Of a DNA stretch of 64,000 nt, positions 8,589 through 17,057 are shown in pieces. The stretch spans positions 45,373-109,372 of the forward strand of contig NZ_RSEB01000009.1 of NCBI RefSeq assembly GCF_003933745.1, written 5' to 3'. The notes beneath the pieces were generated by a model. The model was not told the DNA's origin, made no database searches, and saw nothing but the letters and a program-made list of their open reading frames with translations. Made by a program: the position numbers and the translations under genes. Position 1 is the first letter of the stretch. Each line of letters opens with the position of its first letter. The stretch is from Glycomyces terrestris (lineage in GTDB: Bacteria; Actinomycetota; Actinomycetes; Mycobacteriales; Micromonosporaceae).

Positions 8589-9793
8589 TGGACACCCGGC
8601 TCGAGGACGTGTGGCGGCGCGAGTCGCCGCACGTCCTCGGGGCGCTCGTGCGCCGCTACGGCCACTTCGACGCCTGCGAGGACGCCGTCCAGGAAGCCCT
8701 CCTCTCCGCCGCGCTCCACTGGCCCCGCGAGGGCCTCCCGGCCAACCCCCGCGGCTGGCTGGTGCGCGCCGCCTCCCGCCGGCTCGTCGACGCCCTGCGC
8801 TCCGACCGCGCCCGGCTCGACCGCGAGACCACCGCGAACCGCCTCGCCCCAAGTGAAGCACCAGCCACCGACAGTGACGACTCCCTGCACGTCCTCCTCC
8901 TGTGCTGCCACCCGTCCCTGACCCCCGCCTCCCAAGTGGCCCTGACCCTCCGGGCCGTCGGCGGCCTCACCACCGAGCAGATCGCCGCCGCGTTCCTCGT
9001 CCCCGTCGCCACCATGGGCCAGCGCATCAGCCGCGCCAAGGCCCGGCTCCAGGCCGCCGGCGCCCGCCTCGGCGACGTCACCCGCGCCGACCTGCCCGCC
9101 CGCGTCGAGTCGGCGCGGCAGGTGCTCTACCTCGTCTTCAACGAGGGCTACGCGGCCACCGGCGGCTCCGACCTCCTCGACGTCCCGCTCACCGCCGAAG
9201 CCATCCGCCTGACCCGCGAGCTGCACCGGCGCCTCCCCAGCGACACCGAGACCGCGGGCCTCCTCGCGCTCATGCTCCTGACCGAGGCCCGCCGCGCCGC
9301 CCGCGCCGACGACCGCGGCGACCTCGTGCCGCTCGCCGACCAGGACCGCGGCCGCTGGGACCGCCCGCTCATCGCCGAAGGCGTACGCCTGGTCGAGGCC
9401 GCGCTCCCCGCGGGTCCGGTGGGGCCCTTCCAACTCCAGGCCGCGATCGCCGCCGTCCACGGCGAGGCCGCCGCGTACGCCGACACCGACTGGCCCCAGA
9501 TCGCCGAGCTGTACCGGATGCTCGACGCGATCGCCCCGAGCCGCGTGGTCACCATGAACCGCGCCGTCGCCGTCGCGATGACCGACGGCCCCGAGGCCGC
9601 GCTCGCCATGCTCGACCCGCTCCTGCGCGAGCCGGTGCGCGGCCACCGGCTCCAGGCCGTGCGGGCGCACCTGCTGGAGCAGGCCGGCCGCGCCACCGAG
9701 GCGCGCGCGGCGTTCCGCGAGGCCGCGCGCCTCGCCACCAGCACCCCCGAGCAGCGCTACCTCCACCGCAAGGCCGCCGCGCTCGCGGACTGA
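8588..9793 (+). CDS. ECF42-type RNA polymerase sigma factor with C-terminal extension
   Basis: A 401-residue sigma-70-family protein. Sigma region 2 lies in about residues 1-75 (DACEDAVQEALLSA, ANPRGWLVRAASRRLVD). Sigma region 4 lies in about 95-155 (LTLRAVGGLTTEQIAAAFLV, QRISRAKARL). The remaining 240 residues form a helical TPR-like extension with the motif LVFNEGYAAT, the hallmark of the ECF42 group. That group has no classical anti-sigma gene, and the C-terminal domain is thought to regulate activity. It is translated directly after the YCII protein. Confidence 0.9.
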   Translation: MDTRLEDVWRRESPHVLGALVRRYGHFDACEDAVQEALLSAALHWPREGLPANPRGWLVRAASRRLVDALRSDRARLDRETTANRLAPSEAPATDSDDSLHVLLLCCHPSLTPASQVALTLRAVGGLTTEQIAAAFLVPVATMGQRISRAKARLQAAGARLGDVTRADLPARVESARQVLYLVFNEGYAATGGSDLLDVPLTAEAIRLTRELHRRLPSDTETAGLLALMLLTEARRAARADDRGDLVPLADQDRGRWDRPLIAEGVRLVEAALPAGPVGPFQLQAAIAAVHGEAAAYADTDWPQIAELYRMLDAIAPSRVVTMNRAVAVAMTDGPEAALAMLDPLLREPVRGHRLQAVRAHLLEQAGRATEARAAFREAARLATSTPEQRYLHRKAAALAD

Positions 9794-9994
9794 CCGCAGG
9801 GCGACCGCTCGCCGCACGTTCGGCGCACCGGGTCCGCCGTCCGGCGCAGGCGTCTTGCCCCCGACCACTCTTAAATCGATAATTCTCAATGTCTATTGCA
9901 TCGCTCGATCGTCCCCCTCATGACGACCGCGGCCCTCACCCCGGGACCCGTCGACGCAGACTGATGCGCCGCAACGCATCCCAAGGAGGGCAGC

Positions 9995-11092
9995 ATGCCC
10001 GGCATCCGCCGCCGCATCCGACCGCTCATCGCCACCCTGTCCGCACTCGCCGTCGCCGCCGCGACCGCCGTCGCGCTCCTCGCCACCGCGAGCCCCGCGC
10101 AGGCGCAGACCTGCAACGGCTACGTCGGCCTCACCTTCGACGACGGCCCCAACCCCGGCACCACCACGAGCCTGCTCAACGCGCTCACCGCGAACGGCCT
10201 GCGCGCCACCATGTTCAACACCGGCCAGCGCGCCGCCGCCAACCCCTCGCTCGTCGCCGCCCAGGTCAGCGCCGGCATGTGGGTCGCCAACCACTCCTAC
10301 ACCCACGCCGACATGACCCGGATGTCCTCCTCCCAGATGGCCCAGGAGCTCTCCAGCACCCAGCAGGCGATCCAGCGGGCCGGCGGCGGCACCCCGGTCC
10401 TCTTCCGCCCGCCCTACGGCGCCACCAACGCCACCCTCAAGTCCGTCGCGGCGCAGCACGGCCTCACCGAGGTCCTGTGGAGCGTCGACTCGCAGGACTG
10501 GAACGGAGCCAGCACCGCCCAGATCGTCGCGGCCGCGAACAACCTTCAGAACGGCAGCGTCATCCTCATGCACGACGCCTACCAGAACACGATCAACGCG
10601 ATCCCGCAGATCGCCGCCAACCTGCGCGCCCGCGGCCTGTGCGCCGGCATGATCTCCCCGACCACCGGCCAGGCCGTCGCCCCCGGCACGGGCGGCGGAG
10701 GCGGCGGCGGGGGCGGCACCGGCACCGACCTGCTCCGCTCCGACTCCGCCGGCAAGTGCGTCGACGTGCCCGGCGGCAGCACCGCCAACGGCACCCGCGT
10801 CCAGCTCTACACCTGCTACGAGGGCGCGAACCAGCAGTTCACGGTGACCGCCGCGCAGGAGCTCCGCGTCCTCGGCAAGTGCCTCGAACCCTCCGGCACC
10901 GCCAACGGCGCCCTCGCCCAGATCAGCACCTGCTCCGGCGCGAACACCCAGAAGTGGACCTTCGGCGCCGACGGCACCGTCCGCAACACCGGCACGAACC
11001 TCTGCCTGGACGTCTACAGCAGCGCCAACGGCGCCGCCGTCCAGCTCTACTCGTGCTGGAGCGGCGCCAACCAGAAGTGGACCCGCGTCTAG
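9995..11092 (+). CDS. Secreted polysaccharide deacetylase (NodB domain) with ricin-type lectin domain
   Basis: A 365-residue exported protein. It has a signal peptide with twin Arg and an Ala-rich core, cleaved near SPAQA-QT (about residue 38). The NodB domain covers about 39-215 with all family motifs: TFDDGP, HSYTH (metal-binding His pair), RPPYG, DSQDW and LMHD. A Gly-rich linker (about 228-240) leads to a CBM13/ricin-B domain with QxW repeats (QQF, QKW, QKW). Known relatives remove acetyl groups from chitin or xylan. The ATG follows AAGGAGGG. The AT-rich stretch near 9870-9900 probably holds its promoter. Confidence 0.92.
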   Translation: MPGIRRRIRPLIATLSALAVAAATAVALLATASPAQAQTCNGYVGLTFDDGPNPGTTTSLLNALTANGLRATMFNTGQRAAANPSLVAAQVSAGMWVANHSYTHADMTRMSSSQMAQELSSTQQAIQRAGGGTPVLFRPPYGATNATLKSVAAQHGLTEVLWSVDSQDWNGASTAQIVAAANNLQNGSVILMHDAYQNTINAIPQIAANLRARGLCAGMISPTTGQAVAPGTGGGGGGGGGTGTDLLRSDSAGKCVDVPGGSTANGTRVQLYTCYEGANQQFTVTAAQELRVLGKCLEPSGTANGALAQISTCSGANTQKWTFGADGTVRNTGTNLCLDVYSSANGAAVQLYSCWSGANQKWTRV

Positions 11093-11115
11093 GCCCCGCG
11101 TGCAACCCCTGCACC

Positions 11116-11145
11116 CCCGGTCCCGCGCCACCCCGCGGGACCGGG
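11116..11145 (+). terminator. Terminator of the deacetylase gene
   Basis: Perfect 12-bp stem CCCGGTCCCGCG with its complement and a 6-base loop, 24 bases after the stop codon, followed by TT. Confidence 0.65.
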
Positions 11146-11208
11146 TTCCCCAACGGCCCGACGGGATACCCGGGTGCTTCGATGATCGAACCACCCGAGG
11201 CGGTTCCC

Positions 11209-11373
11209 ATGCCCCGACGCGACCTCGTCCGCGCCCTGGCCGCCGCGACGGCCCCGCACGGCGCCGCCGCCCGCTGGCTCCTGTGGCTCCCACTCACGCT
11301 CTACGCCGGAAGGGTCGCGGTCGCCACGGTCGTCGGCGCCCTCACCGCGTACGCCGCGCTCGCCGGGGACTAG
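11209..11373 (+). CDS. Possible small membrane protein
   Basis: A short frame of 54 residues that starts at ATG 11209 with GAGGCGG upstream; an in-frame ATG at 11182 is also possible. The second half is hydrophobic (about 32-52, LTLYAGRVAVATVVGALTAY), consistent with one membrane helix. It fills the otherwise empty 400-bp gap between the deacetylase and the DUF418 gene. I recognise no family, and a chance frame cannot be excluded in DNA this rich in G and C. Confidence 0.35.
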   Translation: MPRRDLVRALAAATAPHGAAARWLLWLPLTLYAGRVAVATVVGALTAYAALAGD

Positions 11374-11494
11374 GACCAGGGGAGGAGGCCGCCGACTTTC
11401 GTCGGGGAACGCCCCCGGAACCGGATACCTCCGTCACCCCGGCCCGCTACCGCCGCCCGATCCGCGGAACCTTCGTTCTTCCTACGGTCGAGGG

Positions 11495-12625
11495 ATGACC
11501 GCCCTCGACGTCCGTCCCGCCGCGGCCACCGAGCGGACCCTCGCGCCCGACCTCGGCCGCGGCCTCATGCTCCTGGCGATCGCGCTCGCCCACGCGCACC
11601 TGCTGCTCTACGCGGCCGATCACCGGCCCGGGCCCGTCGACCAGGCGGCCGTCCTCGTGCGCGAACTCCTCGTCGACGACCGCGCCCGCCCCATGTTCTT
11701 CCTCCTGTTCGGCTACGGCCTCGTCCAGCTCGCCACCCGCCTCGAATCCCGCGGCGCCGACCGGGCCGCCGTGCGCCCGCTCCTGCGCCGCCGCGGCCGC
11801 TGGCTCTTCCTCATCGGCTTCGCGCACGCCGCGGTCATCGGCGTCGACATAATCTCCGTGTACGGCCTCGCCCTGCTCTGCTTCGCGGGCCTCCTCACCC
11901 GCTCCGACCGCGCGCTGCTGCACGTCGCGGGCTGGACGACGCTCGCGCTGGCGGCGTTCTTCTTCGCGATGTCCGCGGGCGAGCACTCCTCGGACGCCCT
12001 CATGGCCTTCGACCCCGCGGCCGGCGCGACCGACCCCGCCGTGATGGCCTCCTCGCGGTTCGCCGGGTGGGCGTTCGTCGTCGTCGCCTTCGGCTGGCAG
12101 GTCCTGCCCGCCATGGCGATCGGCATCTGGGCGGCCCGCCGCCGCATCCTCGAAGCACCCGGCGAGCACCTGCCGCTCCTGCGCCGCACCGCCGCGTGGG
12201 GCATCGGCCTCGCCGTCGCGGGCGGCCTGCCGTGGGCGCTCGTCTCCAGCCGCCTCATCGAGACCCCGACGCTCCCGGCGGCCGCCGCCGGCGCCCTCCA
12301 CGCCGTCACCGGCCTCGCCGGCGGCATCGGCGCCATCGCGGCGATCGCCCTGGCCGCCCGCCGCTCGCGGCGCGGCCCGGCCGCGACCGCGATCGCCGCC
12401 CTCGGCCAGCGCAGCCTCACGTTCTACATGTTCCAGTCGGTCGTCTTCCTCGCCGTCTTCGCGCCGTTCACGGCGGGCCTCGGCGGCCGCACCGGGTTCC
12501 TCGGCGCGGCCGCCGTCGCCGTCCTCACCTGGCTGCTGTCGCTCGCCCTCGCCGAGGCCATGCGCCGCCGCGGCCACCGCGGCCCCGCCGAACTGCTGCT
12601 GCGCCGCCTCACGTACCGCGCCTGA
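11495..12625 (+). CDS. DUF418-domain membrane protein
   Basis: A 376-residue polytopic membrane protein with about eight to ten hydrophobic segments. The N-terminus reads ERTLAPDLGRGLMLLAIALA, with the D-x-x-RG-x-x-L motif seen at the start of YeiB/DUF418 and acyltransferase-3 type proteins. The conserved C-terminal DUF418 piece includes GQRSLTFYMFQS. The family is thought to be involved in transport or envelope modification but has no proven function. The start is ATG at 11495, and there is no operon partner in close distance. Confidence 0.82.
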   Translation: MTALDVRPAAATERTLAPDLGRGLMLLAIALAHAHLLLYAADHRPGPVDQAAVLVRELLVDDRARPMFFLLFGYGLVQLATRLESRGADRAAVRPLLRRRGRWLFLIGFAHAAVIGVDIISVYGLALLCFAGLLTRSDRALLHVAGWTTLALAAFFFAMSAGEHSSDALMAFDPAAGATDPAVMASSRFAGWAFVVVAFGWQVLPAMAIGIWAARRRILEAPGEHLPLLRRTAAWGIGLAVAGGLPWALVSSRLIETPTLPAAAAGALHAVTGLAGGIGAIAAIALAARRSRRGPAATAIAALGQRSLTFYMFQSVVFLAVFAPFTAGLGGRTGFLGAAAVAVLTWLLSLALAEAMRRRGHRGPAELLLRRLTYRA

Positions 12626-12702
12626 GCCGCAGAAATCCGGTCGATCGCCGAATCAAATCGCCGCCGCGGGGAACCTGAGCTCTCCGACGACAGGAGGCGC
12701 GC

Positions 12703-14865
12703 GTGGCACTCGAACCGGCGAACGTGGAGAAGCGGAAGATCGGCGCGCACGCCCAGCGCACGCTGGACCGGGCCCGCGAGATCTCGCGCCGCGGCTCGGC
12801 CCTGCTGGCCGCGCCCGCGCGCCTGCGCGGCACCGTCGAGCGCCGCGCCGAAGCCCTCGCCGTCCGCGCGATCCGAAGCCGCCTGGCCGCGATCCCCGTC
12901 GGCGACCTGACCAAGCTCACCGCGCCCGGCACCGGCGTCCCCGCGCTCGAACAGGCCGGGTACGCCACGGTCGCCGACCTCGACGACGCGACCGACCGCC
13001 GGCTCCTCGCCGTCCGCGGCGTCGCCAGGCGCACCGTCCAGGAGGTCCGCAAGGCCATCGCGAACCTCACCGACGAGGTCGCCGCCGCCACCCGCATCGA
13101 ACTCGACCCCGAGGCCCGGCCCGAGGCCGAGACCGAACTGCTCACCGCCCTCGTCGCCGAGCGCGCCGTCCGCCGCGCCGCCGAAGCCGTGCGCGGCCCG
13201 CTCGCGCGCTACGACCGGGAGCTCGACGCGCACCTGCCCGTCGCCGAGCGCGCCGCCAGCCGCTGGCGGATGTTCTGGATCGGCCGGCGCCGCCGCGAAC
13301 GCGTCATGAAGGCGTACCTCGCCGTCGAGGCCGCCGCCGACGGCATGGAGGCCCGCGACCTCGCCGCCGCGATCGAAGCGGCCGAGCCGCTCGCCGACCT
13401 CGACGCGTACCGGCCCGAGGACGTGTGGCGCGAGTTCGAGGAGGACGCCGCGTACTACACGACCGCGCTCGCCAACATCACCGGCACCGACGTCGCCGAC
13501 GCGAGCGCCCTGGAGGACTTCGTCGACCCCGACCAGCGCCGCCGCGTCGAGGCCACCGACCTCGACGTCTCCCACCTCCGCAGCACGCTGCGCGAATACC
13601 AGCGCTTCGGCGCGAAGTACGCCCTCCAGCAGCGGCGCGCGATCCTCGGCGACGAGATGGGCCTCGGCAAGACGATCCAGGCGCTCGCCGTGTGCGGGCA
13701 CCTCGCCTCGACCGGCCGCCGCCACTCGCTCGTCGTCTGCCCCGCGAGCGTCCACACCAACTGGATGAACGAGATCCGCCGGCACACCACGCTCCGCCCG
13801 TTCAGCCTCCACGGCCCCCACCGCGAGGAGGCCGGCGAGGAGTGGCTGCGCGACGGCGGCGTCGCCGTCACCACCTACGACACGCTGCACCGCCTCGAAT
13901 TCCTCGACCGCGCCCCGCACGCCGAGCTCTCCGCGATGATCGTCGACGAGGCCCACTTCATCAAGAACCCGCAAGCCAAGCGCTCCGAGGCCGTCACCGA
14001 GCTCGGCGACCGCGCCCACACCACGATCTACCTCACCGGCACGCCGATGGAGAACCGCGTCGAGGAGTTCCGCAGCCTCGTCTCCTACCTGCGCCCCGAC
14101 CTCGCCGACCGCATCGAGGCGGGCGGCGCCATCGCCGGCGCCCAGGTCTTCCGCCGCCTCGTCGCCCCGGTCTACCTGCGCCGCAACCAGGAGGACGTCC
14201 TCGCCGAGCTCCCCGAGCGCATCGACGTCGAGGACTGGGTCCAGCTCGCCGACCCGGCCCGCTACCGCGCCGAGGTCAAGGCCGGCAACCTCATGGGCAT
14301 GCGCCTGGCCGCCTCCGCCGTCGCCGGCTCCGAGAAGCTCGAACGCCTCGCCGAACTCGTCGAGGAGTCCACCGGCGAAGGGCACAAGGTCGTCGTCTTC
14401 ACCTACTTCCTCGAAGTCCTCGAAGCGGTCGGGCACAAGCTCGGCGACCTCGTCGCGGGCACCATCGACGGCAGCGTCCCGCCGCGCGCCCGCCAGCGCC
14501 TCATCACCGGCTTCGCCCGCACCGAGCGGCCCGCGGTCCTCCTCGCCCAGATCGAGGCCGGCGGCGTCGGCATGAACATCCAGTCGGCCTCGGTCGTCGT
14601 CATCTGCGAGCCGCAGTGGAAGCCGAGCACCGAGGACCAGGCGATCGCCCGCGCGCACCGCATGGGCCAGTCGCGCCGCGTCCAGGTCCACCGCCTCCTC
14701 GCCAAGGACTCCATCGACGAGCGCATCCGCGAAGTCCAGGAGGGCAAGGAGCTCCTGTTCGACCACTACGCCCGCACCAGCGAGGCCGACCGCCTCGACG
14801 ACGACCGCGTCCCCGTCGAGGACCGCGCCCTCGAAGCCGAGCGCCTGCGCCTCGGCATCGAGTGA
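12703..14865 (+). CDS. Stand-alone SNF2/Swi2-family ATPase
   Basis: The 720-residue protein starts at GTG 12703. An N-terminal part contains a helix-hairpin-helix-like segment (about residues 70-125, VPALEQAGYATVADLDD and LLAVRGVARRTVQEV). The SNF2 core follows with Walker A in GDEMGLGKT (about 316-324), DEAH box (about 414-417) and, in the helicase C lobe, a motif VI QAIARAHRMGQ (about 646-656). It has no methylase, nuclease or SWIM zinc domain. SNF2 ATPases translocate on double-stranded DNA and remodel protein-DNA complexes. The substrate here is unknown, and the flanking genes give no hint of a restriction or defence system. Confidence 0.88.
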   Translation: MALEPANVEKRKIGAHAQRTLDRAREISRRGSALLAAPARLRGTVERRAEALAVRAIRSRLAAIPVGDLTKLTAPGTGVPALEQAGYATVADLDDATDRRLLAVRGVARRTVQEVRKAIANLTDEVAAATRIELDPEARPEAETELLTALVAERAVRRAAEAVRGPLARYDRELDAHLPVAERAASRWRMFWIGRRRRERVMKAYLAVEAAADGMEARDLAAAIEAAEPLADLDAYRPEDVWREFEEDAAYYTTALANITGTDVADASALEDFVDPDQRRRVEATDLDVSHLRSTLREYQRFGAKYALQQRRAILGDEMGLGKTIQALAVCGHLASTGRRHSLVVCPASVHTNWMNEIRRHTTLRPFSLHGPHREEAGEEWLRDGGVAVTTYDTLHRLEFLDRAPHAELSAMIVDEAHFIKNPQAKRSEAVTELGDRAHTTIYLTGTPMENRVEEFRSLVSYLRPDLADRIEAGGAIAGAQVFRRLVAPVYLRRNQEDVLAELPERIDVEDWVQLADPARYRAEVKAGNLMGMRLAASAVAGSEKLERLAELVEESTGEGHKVVVFTYFLEVLEAVGHKLGDLVAGTIDGSVPPRARQRLITGFARTERPAVLLAQIEAGGVGMNIQSASVVVICEPQWKPSTEDQAIARAHRMGQSRRVQVHRLLAKDSIDERIREVQEGKELLFDHYARTSEADRLDDDRVPVEDRALEAERLRLGIE

Positions 14866-14994
14866 CCCGCTTGGTGGAACCCACGAATTTCCGCCCGACA
14901 CGAGCGGACGAACCGGGCGCAGCGCTGTCGGGGCCCCACGAAACGCGTCCGATTCGCCCGTTCCCGCATTTGACACGGGCTCGACACTGGCCGC

Positions 14995-15453
14995 ATGACA
15001 CCTGCCTCCCCTGAGCCCGCACCCGCCGGCCGGCCCGCCCGCGCGGGTGGCAAGCGCACCGCCCTCGTCCTCAGCACCGTCGGCTGGTTCGCGCTCGCCT
15101 GCGGACTCGTCGGCTGGGCGTTCGCCTCGGGCTTCTGCCTCGACGACCAGACCTGCCGGCAGCTCGACGACGAGGGCCTGACCCGGGACCAGGAGTGGCA
15201 GATCGTCCTCGTCGCGGTCCTCGTCTCGCTCGCGGTGCTCGCGCTCCTGCCGTTCGCGCTCGGCATGCCGAAGACGGGCGCGGTCTACGCGGCCCTCGCG
15301 CTCGCGTTCACGGTGTGGCTGTCGCAGCAGGACTTCGCGCGCGAGATCGCCCGCGACCTGCTCCGCGACGACGCGCCGGCGCAGGAGCACGAGGTCGATC
15401 CCGGCCAGTGCATCCCGCGCAGCGGCGGCGACTCCGAGTGCCCCGGCGGCTGA
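14995..15453 (+). CDS. Small membrane protein of unknown function
   Basis: A 152-residue protein with a basic N-terminus and three hydrophobic segments (about 23-45, 70-90 and 96-110). A short loop carries two cysteines (SGFCLDDQTCRQLDD) after the first helix, and the C-terminal tail has two more (PGQCIPRSGGDSECPGG). The paired cysteines could form disulfides outside the membrane. The start is ATG 14995, with no strong ribosome site visible. I do not recognise the family. It ends one base before the stop codon of the convergent MarR gene. Confidence 0.65.
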   Translation: MTPASPEPAPAGRPARAGGKRTALVLSTVGWFALACGLVGWAFASGFCLDDQTCRQLDDEGLTRDQEWQIVLVAVLVSLAVLALLPFALGMPKTGAVYAALALAFTVWLSQQDFAREIARDLLRDDAPAQEHEVDPGQCIPRSGGDSECPGG

Positions 15454-15454
15454 C

Positions 15455-15892
15455 CTAGTCGGCCCGGTGGGCGCGCATGACGCGCAGCAGCGCGGGCAGG
15501 CCCGCCGCGAGGCCCTCGCGCTCCTTCGCGGTCATCGCCGCGGCCCAGTGCTCGTACCGCTCGTGCAGCACGCCGGCCGCGTGCCGGTGGAGGCGACGCC
15601 CGGCCGCGGTGATCTCCAGCCGGTAGAGCCGCCGGTTCTCCGGGTCGCGCTCGCGCGTCACAAGGCCCTCCGACTCGAGGTCGGCGACGAGGCGGCTGAC
15701 GCTGCTCTTCTCGAGCGCCAGGCGCTCGGCGAGCTCGCGCTGCGACATCCCGGAGCGGTGGTCGAGCTCGTGGAGCGCGAACAGCTGCGACATCGACAGC
15801 GCCCGCCCGGGGACCACGTGCTCCATGAGCGAGGCCTCGGCGGTGCGCACCAGGTCCATGAGGAGGTGGTGCAGGTGGTGCGCGTCGTCCAT
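15455..15892 (-). CDS. MarR-family transcriptional regulator
   Basis: A 145-residue winged-helix protein with the typical MarR order. It has an N-terminal dimerisation helix, recognition part MSQRELAERLALEKSSVSRL (about residues 50-69), the wing RERDPENRRLYRLEIT (about 82-97) and a C-terminal helix. I chose ATG 15892 because AGAAGGGG lies just upstream; the longer frame to 15961 would cross the operator sequences. It is divergent from the methyltransferase gene at 15978, and two 17-bp dyads between them fit autoregulation and control of the methyltransferase. Confidence 0.9.
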   Translation of the reverse strand: MDDAHHLHHLLMDLVRTAEASLMEHVVPGRALSMSQLFALHELDHRSGMSQRELAERLALEKSSVSRLVADLESEGLVTRERDPENRRLYRLEITAAGRRLHRHAAGVLHERYEHWAAAMTAKEREGLAAGLPALLRVMRAHRAD

Positions 15893-15907
15893 GTCGCCCC
15901 TTCTCTC

Positions 15908-15924
15908 GGTTGCATCGTACAACC
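15908..15924. promoter_or_regulatory. MarR operator 1 (GGTTG-N7-CAACC)
   Basis: Perfect 5-bp inverted arms with a 7-base centre, just upstream of the MarR start. The same architecture recurs 39 bases away at 15947. Confidence 0.7.
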
Positions 15925-15946
15925 GAGTATCGTAGACTCGACGGAA

Positions 15947-15963
15947 AGTTGTAGTGTGCAACT
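15947..15963. promoter_or_regulatory. MarR operator 2 (AGTTG-N7-CAACT)
   Basis: Second 17-bp dyad with the same TTG-N7-CAA core, ending 14 bases before the methyltransferase ATG. It probably overlaps the methyltransferase promoter or transcript start. Confidence 0.7.
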
Positions 15964-15977
15964 ATCGAGGGGGAGTC

Positions 15978-16547
15978 ATGCCGCACGACCACCACCACCG
16001 CCACGGCGGCGCCATCGAGGGCCGCCACAGCGACCGCTACAACCGGTTCGCCCGCCTCTTCGCGAAGGCCCAGTACCGCCGCATCGCCGCCGACATCGCC
16101 TCGGCCGCACCGCAGGACGCCGCCGTCCTCGACGTCGGCACGGGCCCGGGCCTGCTCCTGCGCAACCTCGCCGACCTCCGCCCCGACCTGCGCCTCGCGG
16201 GCGTCGACCTCGCCGCCGACATGGTCGCCCACGCCGAACGCAACCTCGCCGACCTCCCGGCGCGCCCCGACCTCCGCGCCGCCGACGTCGCCGCCCTGCC
16301 GTTCGAGGACGGCGCCTTCGACCTCGTCGTCAGCACCTACAGCTCCCACCACTGGTCCGACCCCGAGACCGGCGGCGCCGAGATCGCCCGCGTCCTGCGC
16401 CCCGCCGGCCGCTTCCTGAACTACGACTTCCCGCGGGCCCCGTTCGACGCCTTCGACGACCTCACCGAGACCGGCCGCACCGCCTTCCGCACCCCGTGGA
16501 CGCTCTTCATGAAGACGATCCGCTTCGAGGCCGTCGACCCCGGCTGA
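15978..16547 (+). CDS. Class I SAM-dependent methyltransferase
   Basis: A 189-residue Rossmann-fold methyltransferase. Motif I VLDVGTGPG lies at about residues 50-58, the acidic residue of motif II in AGVDLAADM, motif III region RAADVAALPFEDGAFD, and motif IV LVVSTYSSHHW. The N-terminus is His-rich (HDHHHRHGG) and could bind metal. The start is ATG 15978 with GGGGGAG upstream. It is divergent from the MarR gene and probably repressed by it. The UbiE/methyltransf_11 style suggests a small-molecule substrate such as a quinone, drug or toxic compound; the exact substrate cannot be read. Confidence 0.88.
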   Translation: MPHDHHHRHGGAIEGRHSDRYNRFARLFAKAQYRRIAADIASAAPQDAAVLDVGTGPGLLLRNLADLRPDLRLAGVDLAADMVAHAERNLADLPARPDLRAADVAALPFEDGAFDLVVSTYSSHHWSDPETGGAEIARVLRPAGRFLNYDFPRAPFDAFDDLTETGRTAFRTPWTLFMKTIRFEAVDPG

Positions 16548-16618
16548 CCCGCAATCCGGATGCGCCCCCGCTCCCGGTGTGCCACAGTCGCAGTGGCCCC
16601 CACCGGAACGGAAGCACC

Positions 16619-16996
16619 ATGACCAAGCCGACCCTCACCCTGTGGCGCCCCTGCGGCCCCGCCGAACTCGACCTCGTCCGCGCCGCCGACTGGCAGGCGT
16701 GGCCGCCCCGCCTGCCCGACCAGCCGATCTTCTATCCGGTCCTCAACGAGGAGTATGCGATCAAGATCGCCCGCGACTGGAACGCGCCCCGCGACGGCGT
16801 CGGCTACGTGACCCGCTTCGAACTCGACGCCGACTTCGCCGCCCGCTACCCCGTCCGGCAGGCCGGCGGCCGCACCATCCTCGAACTCTGGGTCCCCGCG
16901 GAGGAACTCGACGAGTTCAACCGCCACATCGTCGGCCCGATCGAGGTCACGGCCGAATACCGCGCCGCGGGGCACGCGTCGTCCCCGGGACGCTGA
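16619..16996 (+). CDS. Conserved protein of the family often labelled ADP-ribosylation/crystallin J1
   Basis: A 125-residue soluble protein with the strongly conserved pieces TLWRPCGPAELDLV, WPPRLPDQPIFYPVLNEEYA and ELWVPAEELDEFNRHIVG. Actinobacterial genomes contain many close relatives, usually carrying the name ADP-ribosylation/crystallin J1. That name appears to be a propagated label, because the protein is far shorter than ADP-ribosylglycohydrolases and shows none of their metal-binding motifs. Function is unknown. The start is ATG 16619 and it stands alone. Confidence 0.8.
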   Translation: MTKPTLTLWRPCGPAELDLVRAADWQAWPPRLPDQPIFYPVLNEEYAIKIARDWNAPRDGVGYVTRFELDADFAARYPVRQAGGRTILELWVPAEELDEFNRHIVGPIEVTAEYRAAGHASSPGR

Positions 16997-17057
16997 CGCC
17001 GTCCCGGGCTCCCGCGCCATCGAGCCCGCCGAGGACGGCGAGTCCGGCCACCAGCGT

